DNA from: Sinomonas atrocyanea
GTDB taxonomy: Bacteria > Actinomycetota > Actinomycetes > Actinomycetales > Micrococcaceae
DNA: 64,000 nt
Reading direction: 5' to 3'
Assembly: GCF_030811715.1 (NCBI RefSeq)
Contig: NZ_JAUSRH010000010.1
Span: 62,001-126,000 of the forward strand
Numbering within the stretch: position 1 is the first letter of the stretch; each line of letters opens with the position of its first letter. Below the pieces are notes generated by a model. It was not told the origin of the DNA and searched no databases. It worked only from the letters and a program-made list of their open reading frames with translations. Below, piece by piece: positions 38,038 through 46,946 of this stretch. Made by a program: the position numbers and the translations under genes.

Positions 38038-39643
38038 GCCGCAGGAGGCGACCGCCCGGGAAGGCGAGCGCAGGCCCCGCGGTGCCGTCGTCGTGGCCGC
38101 GGTCCTGTCCACGCTGGTCCTGCTCGTCCTCGTCGACGTCGTGGCGGACCCGCCGCCGACCCTCGTGCCGTACAGCACGGCGCTCGTCGTGGCCGCCGCC
38201 GCCGGGCTCGTCGCCCTCGCCCCGCTGCTGCACCGGGCCGCGGCCTGGTCCGCCGGCGTCCTCGAGCGGGTGCCCCGTCCCGGCCGGTGGGCGCTCGCGG
38301 CCGCCGCACTCCTGGTCCTCACGCTCGTCCCCGCGGTCATCGGACTGGCCGTCCGCGTACCGCCGGGCTGGGACGCCGGCGCGGTCCTCGACACTGCGAC
38401 CGCCTTCGCCCAGGGGACGCACTACGACTTCGCGGAGCAGTACTTCGCCTGGTACCCGAACAACCTCTTCCTCGCGTTCGCCCTCGGCTGCTACTTCAAG
38501 GTCGTCGGCGCGTTCGGGGTGACCGATACCCTGGCCGCGGCGATCTGGCTGCACGCCGTCTTCATGGCCGTGAGCTCGCTCCTCGCCGTCCGCCTCGCCC
38601 GGCGCGTGGCGGGGCCCGCGGCCGGCGTGGGCACCCTGCTCGTCACAGTCCCCTTCGTGGCGCTCGGGCCGTGGAGCGGCGTGCCCTACTCGGACACGCT
38701 CTCGATGCCGTTCCCGGTCGCCATCCTGCTGCTCGCGGACATCGCGCGCACGGCACCCCGCTGGCGCTCGCTCGGCCTCTGGGCTGCGGTCGGGGTCCTC
38801 ACTGCGGTCGGGATGCAGATCAAGCCGACGGTGGTCTTCGCGTTCGCGGCCGTCGGCCTCACGGCGATGCTCGCCTCGCGGGGAGCCCGGGAGTGGGGCA
38901 GGACCGCCGTGGCGGCGGCCGTGGCCCTCTCCTTCGCGGGCGCGGCGTTCCTCGGCAGCAGCGCCGCCGTCAAGGCCGCCCACGTGGTCCAGTTCAACCT
39001 CGACACCAACACGCAGGCCGTGCCGTTCACGCACTTCCTCAAGATGGGCGCCACGGGCAGGGGCGGCTTCAACGCCGACGACATCCGGGACACCCTGAGC
39101 ACGCCGCCGGCAGACCGGTTCGCCAACGGCCTGAACGGCTACCTCGGCCGGGTCGAGGCCATGGGGCCCACGGGCTATCCCGGCTTCCTCCTGGACAAGC
39201 TGGGGTGGTCGCTCGGCGACGGATCGTTCTACGCGTGGGCCGAGGGGGTCACGCGGGAGAACCACAGCTTCCCCGCCCACGACCCGCTGAGCGAGCAGAT
39301 CCGCCGCTTCTACACGTTCGACGGCGACGGGGCGCCTCTCCTGCGCAGCGCCTGGCAGGCTGCGTGGTTCGCCGTGCTCGCGGTCCTGGCCCTCTCTGCA
39401 CTCGTCAGGGGCGGCGGCAGGGACGCCTGGGCCGGCACTGCGTCGCGGCTCGCCTTCCTGGCACTGCTGGTCTTCCTGGCCCTCTTCGAGAACAGGGCCC
39501 GCTACATCTACCTCTACGTCCCGGTGGTCGCGGTCCTCGTCTCTGCGGCGGTCGCGGACGGCCGCGCCGCGTTCGTGCGCCGTCGCCGGCAGGCGCGCCC
39601 TGCGCCCGGCCCGGGCGGCCCGGGCCCCGCCGCGGTCTCGTAG
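38018..39643 (+). CDS. Polytopic membrane protein, probable GT-C glycosyltransferase
   Basis: 541-residue integral membrane protein with about 11 hydrophobic segments. After TM2-3 comes VPPGWDAGAVLDTATAF and then FAEQYFAWYPNNLFLAF, an acidic/aromatic first-loop pattern seen in mannosyl/arabinosyl-type GT-C enzymes. A long extracytoplasmic loop lies at about 320-440 (SSAAVKAAHVVQFNLDTN onward). The C-terminus is Arg/Pro-rich. It has no named function that I can support. ATG 38018 starts 20 bp inside the acyltransferase gene, indicating coupling; the frame stays open further upstream but only as a shadow of that gene. Confidence 0.65.
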   Translation: MLPSTAEPQEATAREGERRPRGAVVVAAVLSTLVLLVLVDVVADPPPTLVPYSTALVVAAAAGLVALAPLLHRAAAWSAGVLERVPRPGRWALAAAALLVLTLVPAVIGLAVRVPPGWDAGAVLDTATAFAQGTHYDFAEQYFAWYPNNLFLAFALGCYFKVVGAFGVTDTLAAAIWLHAVFMAVSSLLAVRLARRVAGPAAGVGTLLVTVPFVALGPWSGVPYSDTLSMPFPVAILLLADIARTAPRWRSLGLWAAVGVLTAVGMQIKPTVVFAFAAVGLTAMLASRGAREWGRTAVAAAVALSFAGAAFLGSSAAVKAAHVVQFNLDTNTQAVPFTHFLKMGATGRGGFNADDIRDTLSTPPADRFANGLNGYLGRVEAMGPTGYPGFLLDKLGWSLGDGSFYAWAEGVTRENHSFPAHDPLSEQIRRFYTFDGDGAPLLRSAWQAAWFAVLAVLALSALVRGGGRDAWAGTASRLAFLALLVFLALFENRARYIYLYVPVVAVLVSAAVADGRAAFVRRRRQARPAPGPGGPGPAAVS

Positions 39644-39646
39644 AAT
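39641..39646 (+). promoter_or_regulatory. Possible internal -10 element before the GtrB-like gene
   Basis: TAGAAT overlaps the stop of the upstream gene. It lies 1 nt before ATG 39648 and 7 nt before the in-frame GTG 39654, so a leaderless message could start at the GTG. Confidence 0.25.
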
Positions 39647-39647
39647 C

Positions 39648-40673
39648 ATGAGCGTGCTTGAGAACATGGGGGACGCCGACCGACCGTCCGCCGGACTGTT
39701 GAGTTTCGTCCTCCCTGTCCACAACGAGGCGGCCAACGTGCATCCTCTGCACGGACGCCTTGCCGCCATCGTGGATCAGCTGGGCCACGACGCCGAGTTC
39801 ATCTACGTCAACGACGGCAGCAGAGATGAGTCCCTTGCGGTGCTCCGCGGCCTTGCGCGCCGGGATCCCCGCGTGGTCGTGATCGACTTCTCGCGGAACT
39901 TCGGCCACCAGATCGCCGTGACGGCGGGGCTCGACGAGGCCCGGGGCGACGCCGTGGTCATCATGGACACCGACCTGCAGGACCCGCCGGAGGTCGTGTT
40001 CGACCTCGTGGCCGCCTGGCAGGGCGGCGCCGACGTCGCGTACGCGCAGCGGCGCACCCGCAAGGACTCCTGGTTCAAGCGCACCACGGCCTCCGCGTAC
40101 TACCGCCTCCTGCGCAGGCTCTCCGACATCGACATCCCCGCCAACACCGGCGACTTCCGGCTCATCGACCGCCGGGTCGTCGACGAGCTCAAGAAGTACC
40201 GCGAGGTGGACCGGTACCTGCGGGGGATGGTGAGCCACGTCGGGTTCACGCAGGTTGCGGTGCCGTTCGACCGCGACGAGCGGCTGCACGGCGAGACGGG
40301 CTACCCGATGGCCAAGATGCTCAAGCTCGCCGCGGACGGGATCCTCGGCTTCTCCACGTTCCCCCTCACCGTCATCTCCAGGATCGGCTTCCTCGCTTCG
40401 GGCCTTGCCGTCCTCGGTGCGTTGTACGCGCTCGCGATGAAGCTCTTCGCGCCGCAGAACGTCGTCGAGGGATGGACCTTCATCGTCATGAGCGTGCTGT
40501 TCGTAGGCGGGATCCAGATCAGCATGCTCGGGATCCTCGGGCAGTACATCGGCCGCATCTACCGCGAGGTGCAGGCCCGGCCGCTGTACACCGTGCGCTC
40601 GGTGTACCGGCACGGGGAGGAGCGCCCGCCCGCGGCTGCCCCGAACGGCGCCTCGCGCGTCGGCGACGCGTGA
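39648..40673 (+). CDS. GT2 polyprenyl-phosphate glycosyltransferase (GtrB/DPM1-like)
   Basis: 341 residues. The GT-A domain opens SFVLPVHNEAANVHPL, has VNDGSRDESL, the DXD-type MDTDLQDPPE (about residue 106) and NTGDFRLIDRRVVD. Two C-terminal TM helices (about 240-265 and 275-300, with FSTFPLTVISRIG before them) are characteristic of GtrB/ArnC enzymes that load a sugar onto polyprenyl phosphate. The next gene is a GtrA-type flippase, coupled by a GTGA overlap, so the pair makes and flips a lipid-linked sugar for the membrane glycosyltransferases encoded nearby. Confidence 0.9.
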   Translation: MSVLENMGDADRPSAGLLSFVLPVHNEAANVHPLHGRLAAIVDQLGHDAEFIYVNDGSRDESLAVLRGLARRDPRVVVIDFSRNFGHQIAVTAGLDEARGDAVVIMDTDLQDPPEVVFDLVAAWQGGADVAYAQRRTRKDSWFKRTTASAYYRLLRRLSDIDIPANTGDFRLIDRRVVDELKKYREVDRYLRGMVSHVGFTQVAVPFDRDERLHGETGYPMAKMLKLAADGILGFSTFPLTVISRIGFLASGLAVLGALYALAMKLFAPQNVVEGWTFIVMSVLFVGGIQISMLGILGQYIGRIYREVQARPLYTVRSVYRHGEERPPAAAPNGASRVGDA

Positions 40674-41125
40674 CGGCGGACCTCCGGCGCCCGCGCCCCG
40701 CGGCGCTCGCCAGGGCCTTCCGCTTCGTGGTGGTCGGCCTCGTGAACAACGCCGTCGGCTACGGTCTCTTCGTCGTGCAGTCCCTCGCCGGGGTGGGGCA
40801 CACCGAGGCGATGACCGTGAGCTATGCGGTCGGGATGGCGGTCAGCTTCTGGGGCAACCGCGCCTGGACCTTCGGGCACGAAGGGCCGCTCTGGCCCACC
40901 ATCCTGAGATTCCTCGGCGCCAATGCCGTGGGGTACACGGTCAACTATGGCCTGCTCAACTGGCTCGTCGAGGGCTGCGGCTGGCCGCAGATCCCGGCCC
41001 AGCTCGCCGCCACGGCGGTCGTGGCGGTGTGCACGTTCACCCTCATGCGCCTCTGGGTCTTCCCACCAGCAGCACGGGAGCGGCGCGGTGCGGCAGCCGC
41101 CGAGGAAGCCGCTAGGGGCAACTGA
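40670..41125 (+). CDS. GtrA-family membrane protein (lipid-linked sugar flippase candidate)
   Basis: 151 residues with four TM helices: FVVVGLVNNAVGYGLFVVQSL, a second near 50-65 ending in SFWGNRAWTF, then two more. FRFVVVG at the N-terminus and F-x-x-NRxWTF after helix 2 are the GtrA signature. It probably moves polyprenyl-phosphate-sugar made by the preceding enzyme to the outer face. GTG 40670 overlaps the upstream stop. The C-terminal end overlaps the convergent DUF6541-like gene by 14 bp. Confidence 0.88.
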   Translation: MTADLRRPRPAALARAFRFVVVGLVNNAVGYGLFVVQSLAGVGHTEAMTVSYAVGMAVSFWGNRAWTFGHEGPLWPTILRFLGANAVGYTVNYGLLNWLVEGCGWPQIPAQLAATAVVAVCTFTLMRLWVFPPAARERRGAAAAEEAARGN

Positions 41126-43148
41126 CCCTGAAGAGCCGCGCGTGGCCGACCTCGGCGACGAGCTTGACGCCCGGTGCGGAGTCGGTCGCCAGATCGTTGA
41201 GCCCGACGAACGGGTCGTCGGACGGGATGACGGTCTTGTCGCCGAAGTCCAGCGCCCAGTAGGCGCGCAGTTCCTTCACTGCCGGGCATACGCGCGAGTT
41301 GTAGGCTGCCTCGTCCCAATGGTTGAGGACCATCGCCTCGGTGGGGTTCCGATCGCCGAACACGTGGGGCGCGACCGTGCGCCGGTCCTCGAGGGCGTAC
41401 ACGAGCGAGCCTCCCATGAGCGGGTTGGCCACGATCGTGTCGCCGGCGGGCACGATGCCGGGGACCTGGTCGAGCAGTGCGCGCTCGTCGGAGTCGACGA
41501 GCATCGAGTTGCTGTCGAGGGTGAAGACCTGGTGGATGCGGTCCTGGACGCTCGAGAGCGTGCCTCCCTGCGAGCCGACGCCCATCGCCAGGATCACGAG
41601 GGACACCACGATGGCCGTGATGCCCTGCCACCGCGGCGCCGCGGAGTCCGCGAGCCTGCTCAGGCGCGTAGTGCCCGCTGCCCACTCCCGCGCCAGTTCC
41701 AGCCCGGCACGCATGCGCCAGAGGAGCCACTCTGCTCCGAGGATGGCGACCGGGAGGGCCACCACGGGCAGGATGGCCGCGAGCCTGAAGCTGTCGTTGT
41801 ACCAGACTCCCGTGAGGAAGGTGCGCAGCGAACCCGGGTTCCAGCTCGAGACGACGACGTAGAGGGCCCCGCCGATCGCGTACATCGCCAGGACCCACCA
41901 GAGGCGCCGGAGCTGCCGGGCCAGCACGTACAGGCCGATGAAGGTCAAGGGGGTGAGGATCCAGGCGACCGTCGTGCCCATCGGGGCGTTGGCGAGGACC
42001 TCGCCGATGGCGCGGGCGTTGGACTGGAAGGGGGCCCAGGGGGCGGCGCTCAGGCTCGGCCGGAGGAGGTACCAGATGCCGGCCACGCCGACCGAGTAGA
42101 CCAGCGCGAAGGCGAGCCAGAGACGCAGGGCCCGGCGCGACGTCGTCCGCTTCCGCCACGCACCCCACGTGACGAAGAAGCGCGCCCAGACCACGGGAAG
42201 CGCGAAGCCGAGGAGGCCGATCGCCGTCGACGGGTGGGTCAGGGCGAGTCCCGGGAACGTCCCCACGAGGGCGAGGATCGGAGGAAGGGGCGACGACGGC
42301 TGGCTGCGCGCCATGCCGAGGGCCTCGATCGCGAGCCCGAGCACCGCAGGCATGAGCGCGATCGCGGCGTGGTTGGGGTAGAGGACGCCGAACGCCACCA
42401 TGAGGTAGGGGAAGGCGCTGAAGCCCGCAGAGAGGGCGCCGGCGGCCATGAGCGGAACCGGGCGGTACCCGACGATGCGGCTGATGAGGAACAGGCACGA
42501 GAGGGGCCAGACCAGGGCGCCGATGACGATCGTCGCGACGTTGACGACGACCGGCACGGGGCCGCCAGCCAGTTGGAGGATGAGCGCCATGGAGTCGTGC
42601 ATCGCGGCCGGGTAGAACGAGTGGGACGAATCCGTGAGGTTGCCCAGCGTCAGCGACGAGCCGTTCGCGTGGTCCTCGATGTAGCGGATCGCGTTGAGGT
42701 GGTAGATGTTGTCGAACGTCTGCGAGAAGTCCTCGGGTGCGCCGAAGCCGAGGATGTACCGGCGGCCGATGATGAGGGCAGCGAACGCCACCGAGAGCGG
42801 CACTCCGGCCCAGACGATCCACCGGCCGAGGTCCAGGTGCGTGAGAGGACCATTGGAGGCCAGCACCCGGCCGCCGGCGCGAGGGGAGCGGCGGCGCCAG
42901 AGGACGCGCACCGCGAGCACTGCAAGCGTCAGGACGGCCGAGACCACGAAGTAGACCACCGGGTTGAACGGGAGCCGCACGAAGGGGGCCACCACTGCCG
43001 TGCAGCCGGCGACGGAAGCGGAGACCGGAGCGGCCAGCGCGGCGAGGTTCAGCCGCCTGACACCGGCTGCCGCGAGCACCGCCAGACCGGGCCCGAACAT
43101 CACCACCAATGCTGCCGCGAAGGTCGGGATGGTCTGGATCCAGGTCAT
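41112..43148 (-). CDS. Large polytopic membrane protein (DUF6541-like)
   Basis: 678-residue protein with about 12-14 hydrophobic helices. The first half contains an extracytoplasmic stretch FDNIYHLNAIRYIEDHANGSSLTLG (about 142-167), resembling the loop of GT-C glycosyltransferases, and SSHSFYPAAMHD. The last ~150 residues are extracellular and soluble, with ADTIVANPLMGGSLVYAL and two cysteines (SRVCPAVKEL and the terminal VSCP) that might pair. It matches the DUF6541 type found in actinobacterial glycan loci; the exact reaction is unknown. It is transcribed against the GtrB/GtrA genes and divergently from the GT2 gene at 43251. Confidence 0.7.
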   Translation of the reverse strand: MTWIQTIPTFAAALVVMFGPGLAVLAAAGVRRLNLAALAAPVSASVAGCTAVVAPFVRLPFNPVVYFVVSAVLTLAVLAVRVLWRRRSPRAGGRVLASNGPLTHLDLGRWIVWAGVPLSVAFAALIIGRRYILGFGAPEDFSQTFDNIYHLNAIRYIEDHANGSSLTLGNLTDSSHSFYPAAMHDSMALILQLAGGPVPVVVNVATIVIGALVWPLSCLFLISRIVGYRPVPLMAAGALSAGFSAFPYLMVAFGVLYPNHAAIALMPAVLGLAIEALGMARSQPSSPLPPILALVGTFPGLALTHPSTAIGLLGFALPVVWARFFVTWGAWRKRTTSRRALRLWLAFALVYSVGVAGIWYLLRPSLSAAPWAPFQSNARAIGEVLANAPMGTTVAWILTPLTFIGLYVLARQLRRLWWVLAMYAIGGALYVVVSSWNPGSLRTFLTGVWYNDSFRLAAILPVVALPVAILGAEWLLWRMRAGLELAREWAAGTTRLSRLADSAAPRWQGITAIVVSLVILAMGVGSQGGTLSSVQDRIHQVFTLDSNSMLVDSDERALLDQVPGIVPAGDTIVANPLMGGSLVYALEDRRTVAPHVFGDRNPTEAMVLNHWDEAAYNSRVCPAVKELRAYWALDFGDKTVIPSDDPFVGLNDLATDSAPGVKLVAEVGHARLFRVSCP

Positions 43149-43236
43149 CTGGTGAGGCTCCTCGCGTCGGTCAACCCCCTAAGTATGCCCTGTCGTACTG
43201 GGTCCGACGTGCAGGGAAAGGGCCGATGGCTCTTGG

Positions 43237-43242
43237 TATAGT
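43237..43242 (+). promoter_or_regulatory. -10 element 8 nt before an ATG (leaderless)
   Basis: TATAGT followed by 8 nt and ATG 43251, with no Shine-Dalgarno sequence. This is one of the best -10 hexamers in the window. Confidence 0.45.
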
Positions 43243-43250
43243 TGCCAATC

Positions 43251-44030
43251 ATGGGTACACCGAGGCGATCAGGCGCGCTCATCATCATGCCCGCCTGGAA
43301 CGAGGCGGAAGCCATCGGCGGCACCATCCAGAACGTGAGGGCCATCGTCCCGCACCACGACATCCTGGTTGTGGACGACGGCTCGAAGGACGCGACGGCG
43401 CGCATTGCGGCCGAGGCCGGAGCCGCGGTGCTGAAGCTGCCGTTCAACCTCGGCGTCGGCGGGGCCATGCGGGCAGGATTCAAGTACGCCCTCCGGAACG
43501 GCTACACCCGCGCCATCCAAGTCGACTCGGACGGTCAGCACGACCCCCACGACATCGACCGGGTGCTCGCAGGGCTCGAGACCGCGGACATCTCGATCGG
43601 AGCCCGCTTCGCGGGCCGCGGGTCCTACGACGCCAAGGGGCCCCGCCGCTGGGCGATGGTCGTCCTCGCCAAGGTGATCTCCGCGGTCGCCGGAACGCGC
43701 CTCACCGACGTGACCTCCGGCTTCCGGGCCGCGAACCTCAAGGCGCTGCACCAGTACATGGAGCACTTCCCGGCCGAGTACCTGGGAGACACGATCGACT
43801 CCCTCGTCGTGGCCGTGAAGTCCGGATGCAAGGTCATCCAGGTCCCCGTCGAAATGAAGGCCCGGCAGGCCGGCACGCCGAGCCACAGCCCCTGGAAGGC
43901 AACCATCTACTTGGCCAGATCAGGTCTTGTGCTCTGCTTCGCGCTCGCACGCCCCCGCACCAAGATGCCCACCGAGATCACGGCACCCGCTGCCGGCGAC
44001 ATCGCAGGGGAGACGGGGGCCTCCGCGTGA
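43251..44030 (+). CDS. GT2 family glycosyltransferase
   Basis: 259 residues (a TTG at 43242 would add three). GT-A domain: LIIMPAWNEAEAIGGTI, VVDDGSKDAT, LGVGGAMRAGFKYAL, the DXD region QVDSDGQHDPHDI (about 87-99) and TDVTSGFRAANLKAL. There is no C-terminal TM pair; it ends in a short basic/hydrophobic tail. Family members transfer a sugar to polyprenyl phosphate or to a glycan. ATG 43251 is supported by the leaderless -10 element. The TGA overlaps the GTG of the DUF2304 gene, a pairing often seen for this type of GT2. Confidence 0.85.
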   Translation: MGTPRRSGALIIMPAWNEAEAIGGTIQNVRAIVPHHDILVVDDGSKDATARIAAEAGAAVLKLPFNLGVGGAMRAGFKYALRNGYTRAIQVDSDGQHDPHDIDRVLAGLETADISIGARFAGRGSYDAKGPRRWAMVVLAKVISAVAGTRLTDVTSGFRAANLKALHQYMEHFPAEYLGDTIDSLVVAVKSGCKVIQVPVEMKARQAGTPSHSPWKATIYLARSGLVLCFALARPRTKMPTEITAPAAGDIAGETGASA

Positions 44031-44458
44031 GCGTCGCCTTCTCCCTCGTCATCGCGGTCTGCATGGTGCTGGCCGTGCTGGCCATGCTCCGCTCCGGCAA
44101 GCTGCGCGAGAAGTACGCCGTCCTGTGGCTCGTCGTCGGCGGCCTGACCATCATCCTCGGGATCTTCCCGAGCCTGCTGGACTGGGCGGCCTCCCTCGTC
44201 GGCATCAAGGTGCCGGCCAACCTCCTCTTCGCCCTCTCGATCGTCCTCCTCGTCGGCGTGGGCCTCCACGTCTCGCGCGAGCTCACGGTCCTCGAAGAGG
44301 AGACCCGGATCCTCGCCGAAGAGGTGGCCATCCTGCGCCAGTCCGTCGACGTGCTCCGCAAGGCCGCCGCGGCGCCGGGCGAGGCCCCCCAAGACCCGAC
44401 CGCAGTGCACCATCCTGCACGCCCGATCGCATCAGAAGAGGTTGACAGTGACCATTGA
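44027..44458 (+). CDS. DUF2304-domain membrane protein
   Basis: 143 residues. Three hydrophobic helices (about 3-20, 33-50 and 63-82) with a RSGKLREKYAVLWLV loop form the DUF2304 pattern. A coiled-coil-like segment (RELTVLEEETRILAEEVAILRQSVDVL) follows. DUF2304 proteins usually accompany a GT2 gene and may act as its membrane partner. GTG 44027 lies in the upstream stop (GTGA). The end overlaps the next glycosyltransferase start. Confidence 0.85.
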   Translation: MSVAFSLVIAVCMVLAVLAMLRSGKLREKYAVLWLVVGGLTIILGIFPSLLDWAASLVGIKVPANLLFALSIVLLVGVGLHVSRELTVLEEETRILAEEVAILRQSVDVLRKAAAAPGEAPQDPTAVHHPARPIASEEVDSDH

Positions 44459-45344
44459 CGTGATGTTCCCCTACTACGGGGACGTTGCCATGATGAAGGC
44501 CGCCGTGGCCTCCGTGCTCAGCCAGGAGGACGAGGACTTCCGTCTGACTATCGTCGACGACGGCTTCCCGGACGAGACGCTCCCGGAGTACTTCGCCAAC
44601 CTCGTCGAAGGCGACCCGCGGGTGCGCTACTTCCGCAACGAGAAGAACCTCGGCGCCAACGGCAACTACAAGAAGTGCCTGTCCCTCGTCGAGCACGACG
44701 TCGTCGTGGTCATGGGCGCGGACGACATCATGCTGCCGAACTACATCGGCACGGTCCGCAAGGCCTTCCAGAACCCGGATGTGGCCATCGTCCAGCCCGG
44801 CGTCGAGGTGATCGACGAGAACGGCAGCGTCTACGAGCCCCTCGGCGACCGCGTCAAGGGCTTCCTGCGGCGTCTGGCCGTCGGCGGTTCGTCGGAGGCC
44901 ATCATCGAAGGCGAGGCGATCGCGGAGAGCCTCATCACCGGCGACTGGCTCTACTTCCCGTCCGTGGCCTGGCGCGCCGAGGCGATCCTCAAGCACGACT
45001 TCCGCGAGCAGTACAACGTGGTCCAGGACCTCGCCCTCGCGATGGACATCATCATGGATGGCGGGAAGATGCTCGTCACCGACACCGTGTGCTTCCAGTA
45101 CCGGCGCCACCGCGAGTCGGACTCCTCCGTGCGTGCCCTCGACGGCCGCCGCTTCGCGGAGGAGCGGGCCTTCTTCGACGAGTGCGCCGCCGACTTCGCC
45201 CGCCTGGGGTGGACGAGGGCGGCCCGCGCGGCGCGCGTCCACCTGACCTCCCGGCTCAATGCCGTCTCGCTGACCCCCAAGGTCGTCCAGAAGCGCATGT
45301 GGCCTGGGCTCAAGAAGCTCACCGCCCACGCGCTGCGCCCGTAG
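44448..45344 (+). CDS. GT2 family glycosyltransferase
   Basis: 298 residues. GT-A domain with TIDVMFPYYGDVAMMKAAVASVL, IVDDGFPDETL, NLGANGNYKKCL and the DXD-type VMGADDIMLPNY (about 86-90). The C-terminal half carries LITGDWLYFPSVAWRAEAIL and YRRHRESDSS, as in rhamnosyl- or galactosyl-type transferases acting on surface glycans. GTG 44448 has AGAAGAGG six bases upstream; TTG 44442 is the alternative. It is last in the 43251-45344 operon and runs into a hairpin with anomalous homopolymers. Confidence 0.85.
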   Translation: MTIDVMFPYYGDVAMMKAAVASVLSQEDEDFRLTIVDDGFPDETLPEYFANLVEGDPRVRYFRNEKNLGANGNYKKCLSLVEHDVVVVMGADDIMLPNYIGTVRKAFQNPDVAIVQPGVEVIDENGSVYEPLGDRVKGFLRRLAVGGSSEAIIEGEAIAESLITGDWLYFPSVAWRAEAILKHDFREQYNVVQDLALAMDIIMDGGKMLVTDTVCFQYRRHRESDSSVRALDGRRFAEERAFFDECAADFARLGWTRAARAARVHLTSRLNAVSLTPKVVQKRMWPGLKKLTAHALRP

Positions 45345-45357
45345 CGCGCGCAGCGCG

Positions 45358-45494
45358 ACAGACGCCGGCGGGGGCGGGGCCCCCCGGGGGGCCCCCCCCG
45401 CGGGGGGGGGGGGGGGGGGCCCCGCCCCCCCCCCCCCCCCCCCCAACCCCCACCCCCCCCCCCCCCCGGCCCCCCCCCCCCCGCCGGCGTCTGT
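45358..45494. terminator. Convergent-gene hairpin whose loop is filled with G/C homopolymers
   Basis: ACAGACGCCGGCGG (45358-45371) and CCGCCGGCGTCTGT (45481-45494) are perfect inverted repeats between the convergent GT2 and flippase genes, the expected place for a bidirectional terminator. The 109 bases between them are almost pure runs of G and C, including one G-run of about 18 and several long C-runs. That looks like a read or assembly artefact replacing a short loop rather than real sequence. Confidence 0.7.
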
Positions 45495-45521
45495 GCTGCG
45501 GGTGCAGCCGAACCCTCCGCG

Positions 45522-46946
45522 TCAGCCGATAACGGCCTTCAGGCGCCCGGACCGCCACAGCCAGAGGGCGGCGGCAGCGAAGGCGAGCAGGGCGGCGGCG
45601 AAGGTCCCGACCCCGAACCAGAAGTCGGTGGGCAGCAGGAGCATGAGGGCGCAGACGGCGACGCTTGCGACCAGGCCGACGACCATGATCTTCGCGTCCA
45701 TCAGATGGCGGCCATGGCGCCGTGCCGCCGCCATGTACGCCACGCCCAGCAGCACGAAGGCCAGCACCTTCGTGGCACCCACCCAGAACAGGCTGCCCGT
45801 GGAGGCCGGGATCAGCATGACCCCCAGATCGAGGACGGCGACGACCGGGGTGACGAGCGCCATGAGGCGCGTGCGCCCGATGGCCACGAGCTGGGTGGTG
45901 CCGAGCAGGAAGACGATGTACCCCATGGCCATGGCAGGCATGATCCGGGCGAGCTGGAGCTGTTCGATGGTCGGGTCGTGGGCCAGGATGTTCGCGGCGA
46001 GGACGGCGGACGCACTCGCGGCGACCGCGAGGGCCACCCCGACAGCGACACCCTCGACCATGATGCGGCGCACCGCGCCCTTCGCGTCGTCGCCGCGGTG
46101 CGCGAGGATCGCCGTCTCCCACACATTGGCGAGGGCCATGATCACGGCGAGGGGGCCCAGGGCCATGGGCAGCATGGCACCGTACCTGCCGTAGAAGGCG
46201 GGCCCGTGCAGGGCCGTGAGGATGAACGATTCGCCCTGGAGCATGAGCACGAGTGCGACGCTGTGGGGGAGCATCGGCGCCGAGGTCCGCAGGGCCGAGC
46301 CCACCAGTCCGGGGAAGGCGAACGGCCGGCCCGGCCTCGAGGCGACGAGGCTGGCCGCCGAGGTCAGGGCGACGACGACCGCGAAGGCCCCCATGTACGC
46401 GGCCGCCGTGCGCGAGACGAGCAGGACGGCGGCGAGGCCCGCGAGGTGGCCGAGCGTCTGGGCGCCGATGGTGATGCCGACGAAGGCCAGGGCCCGGTGC
46501 TGGGCCCTCAGGACGGAGAGGCACATCTGGATTCCGCCCAGCAGCCCGACCACCGCGAGCGCGATCACCGTGGAGAGGTCGTCGGCGAGCCTCCCCGCGG
46601 CTGCGGCCAACGCGACGGCCGCGCCGACTCCGAGGAGCCCGAGCCCAGCGCTCTGCAGGATGCCGAAGGCAGAGAGGGACGCGGCCTTGCGCGGGCCGTC
46701 GGGTCCGTCGAAGTAGGCGCGGGTGATGATGAGCGGCAGGCCCACGAGGATGACGATCAGGGCGACGGAGACGAGGGAGATCGAGAACGAGACCCGCCCC
46801 CACTGTTCCGGGTCGAGGGTCCGCTGCACGAACGGCTGGGTGATCAGGGGGCCGGCGCCCTGGGCGACGGCGGCCAGGAGGTACAGGAACCGGTGGCTGG
46901 CCGGCGCGGCCGTGACTGCCACCGCCTCCCCGGACTCTCGGCTCAT
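45522..46946 (-). CDS. Wzx-like polysaccharide flippase (MOP superfamily)
   Basis: 474 residues with 12-14 hydrophobic helices and few charged residues between them. The N-terminal FLYLLAAVAQGAGPLITQPFVQRTLDPEQWGRVSF, a later LRTSAPMLPHSVALVLMLQGESFIL and TALHGPAFYGRYGA are typical of MATE/Wzx-type O-unit or teichoic-precursor flippases. It would move a lipid-linked glycan unit across the membrane. The ATG overlaps the stop of the upstream GT2 gene by 4 bp (ATGA), so the two are one operon. It is convergent with the plus-strand GT2 operon. Confidence 0.85.
   Translation of the reverse strand: MSRESGEAVAVTAAPASHRFLYLLAAVAQGAGPLITQPFVQRTLDPEQWGRVSFSISLVSVALIVILVGLPLIITRAYFDGPDGPRKAASLSAFGILQSAGLGLLGVGAAVALAAAAGRLADDLSTVIALAVVGLLGGIQMCLSVLRAQHRALAFVGITIGAQTLGHLAGLAAVLLVSRTAAAYMGAFAVVVALTSAASLVASRPGRPFAFPGLVGSALRTSAPMLPHSVALVLMLQGESFILTALHGPAFYGRYGAMLPMALGPLAVIMALANVWETAILAHRGDDAKGAVRRIMVEGVAVGVALAVAASASAVLAANILAHDPTIEQLQLARIMPAMAMGYIVFLLGTTQLVAIGRTRLMALVTPVVAVLDLGVMLIPASTGSLFWVGATKVLAFVLLGVAYMAAARRHGRHLMDAKIMVVGLVASVAVCALMLLLPTDFWFGVGTFAAALLAFAAAALWLWRSGRLKAVIG

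Noticed and set aside
45361-45480. G/C-rich tract as a CRISPR, G-quadruplex array or simple-sequence repeat
   Set aside because: No spacer-repeat order; homopolymers inside a hairpin loop are better explained as artefact.
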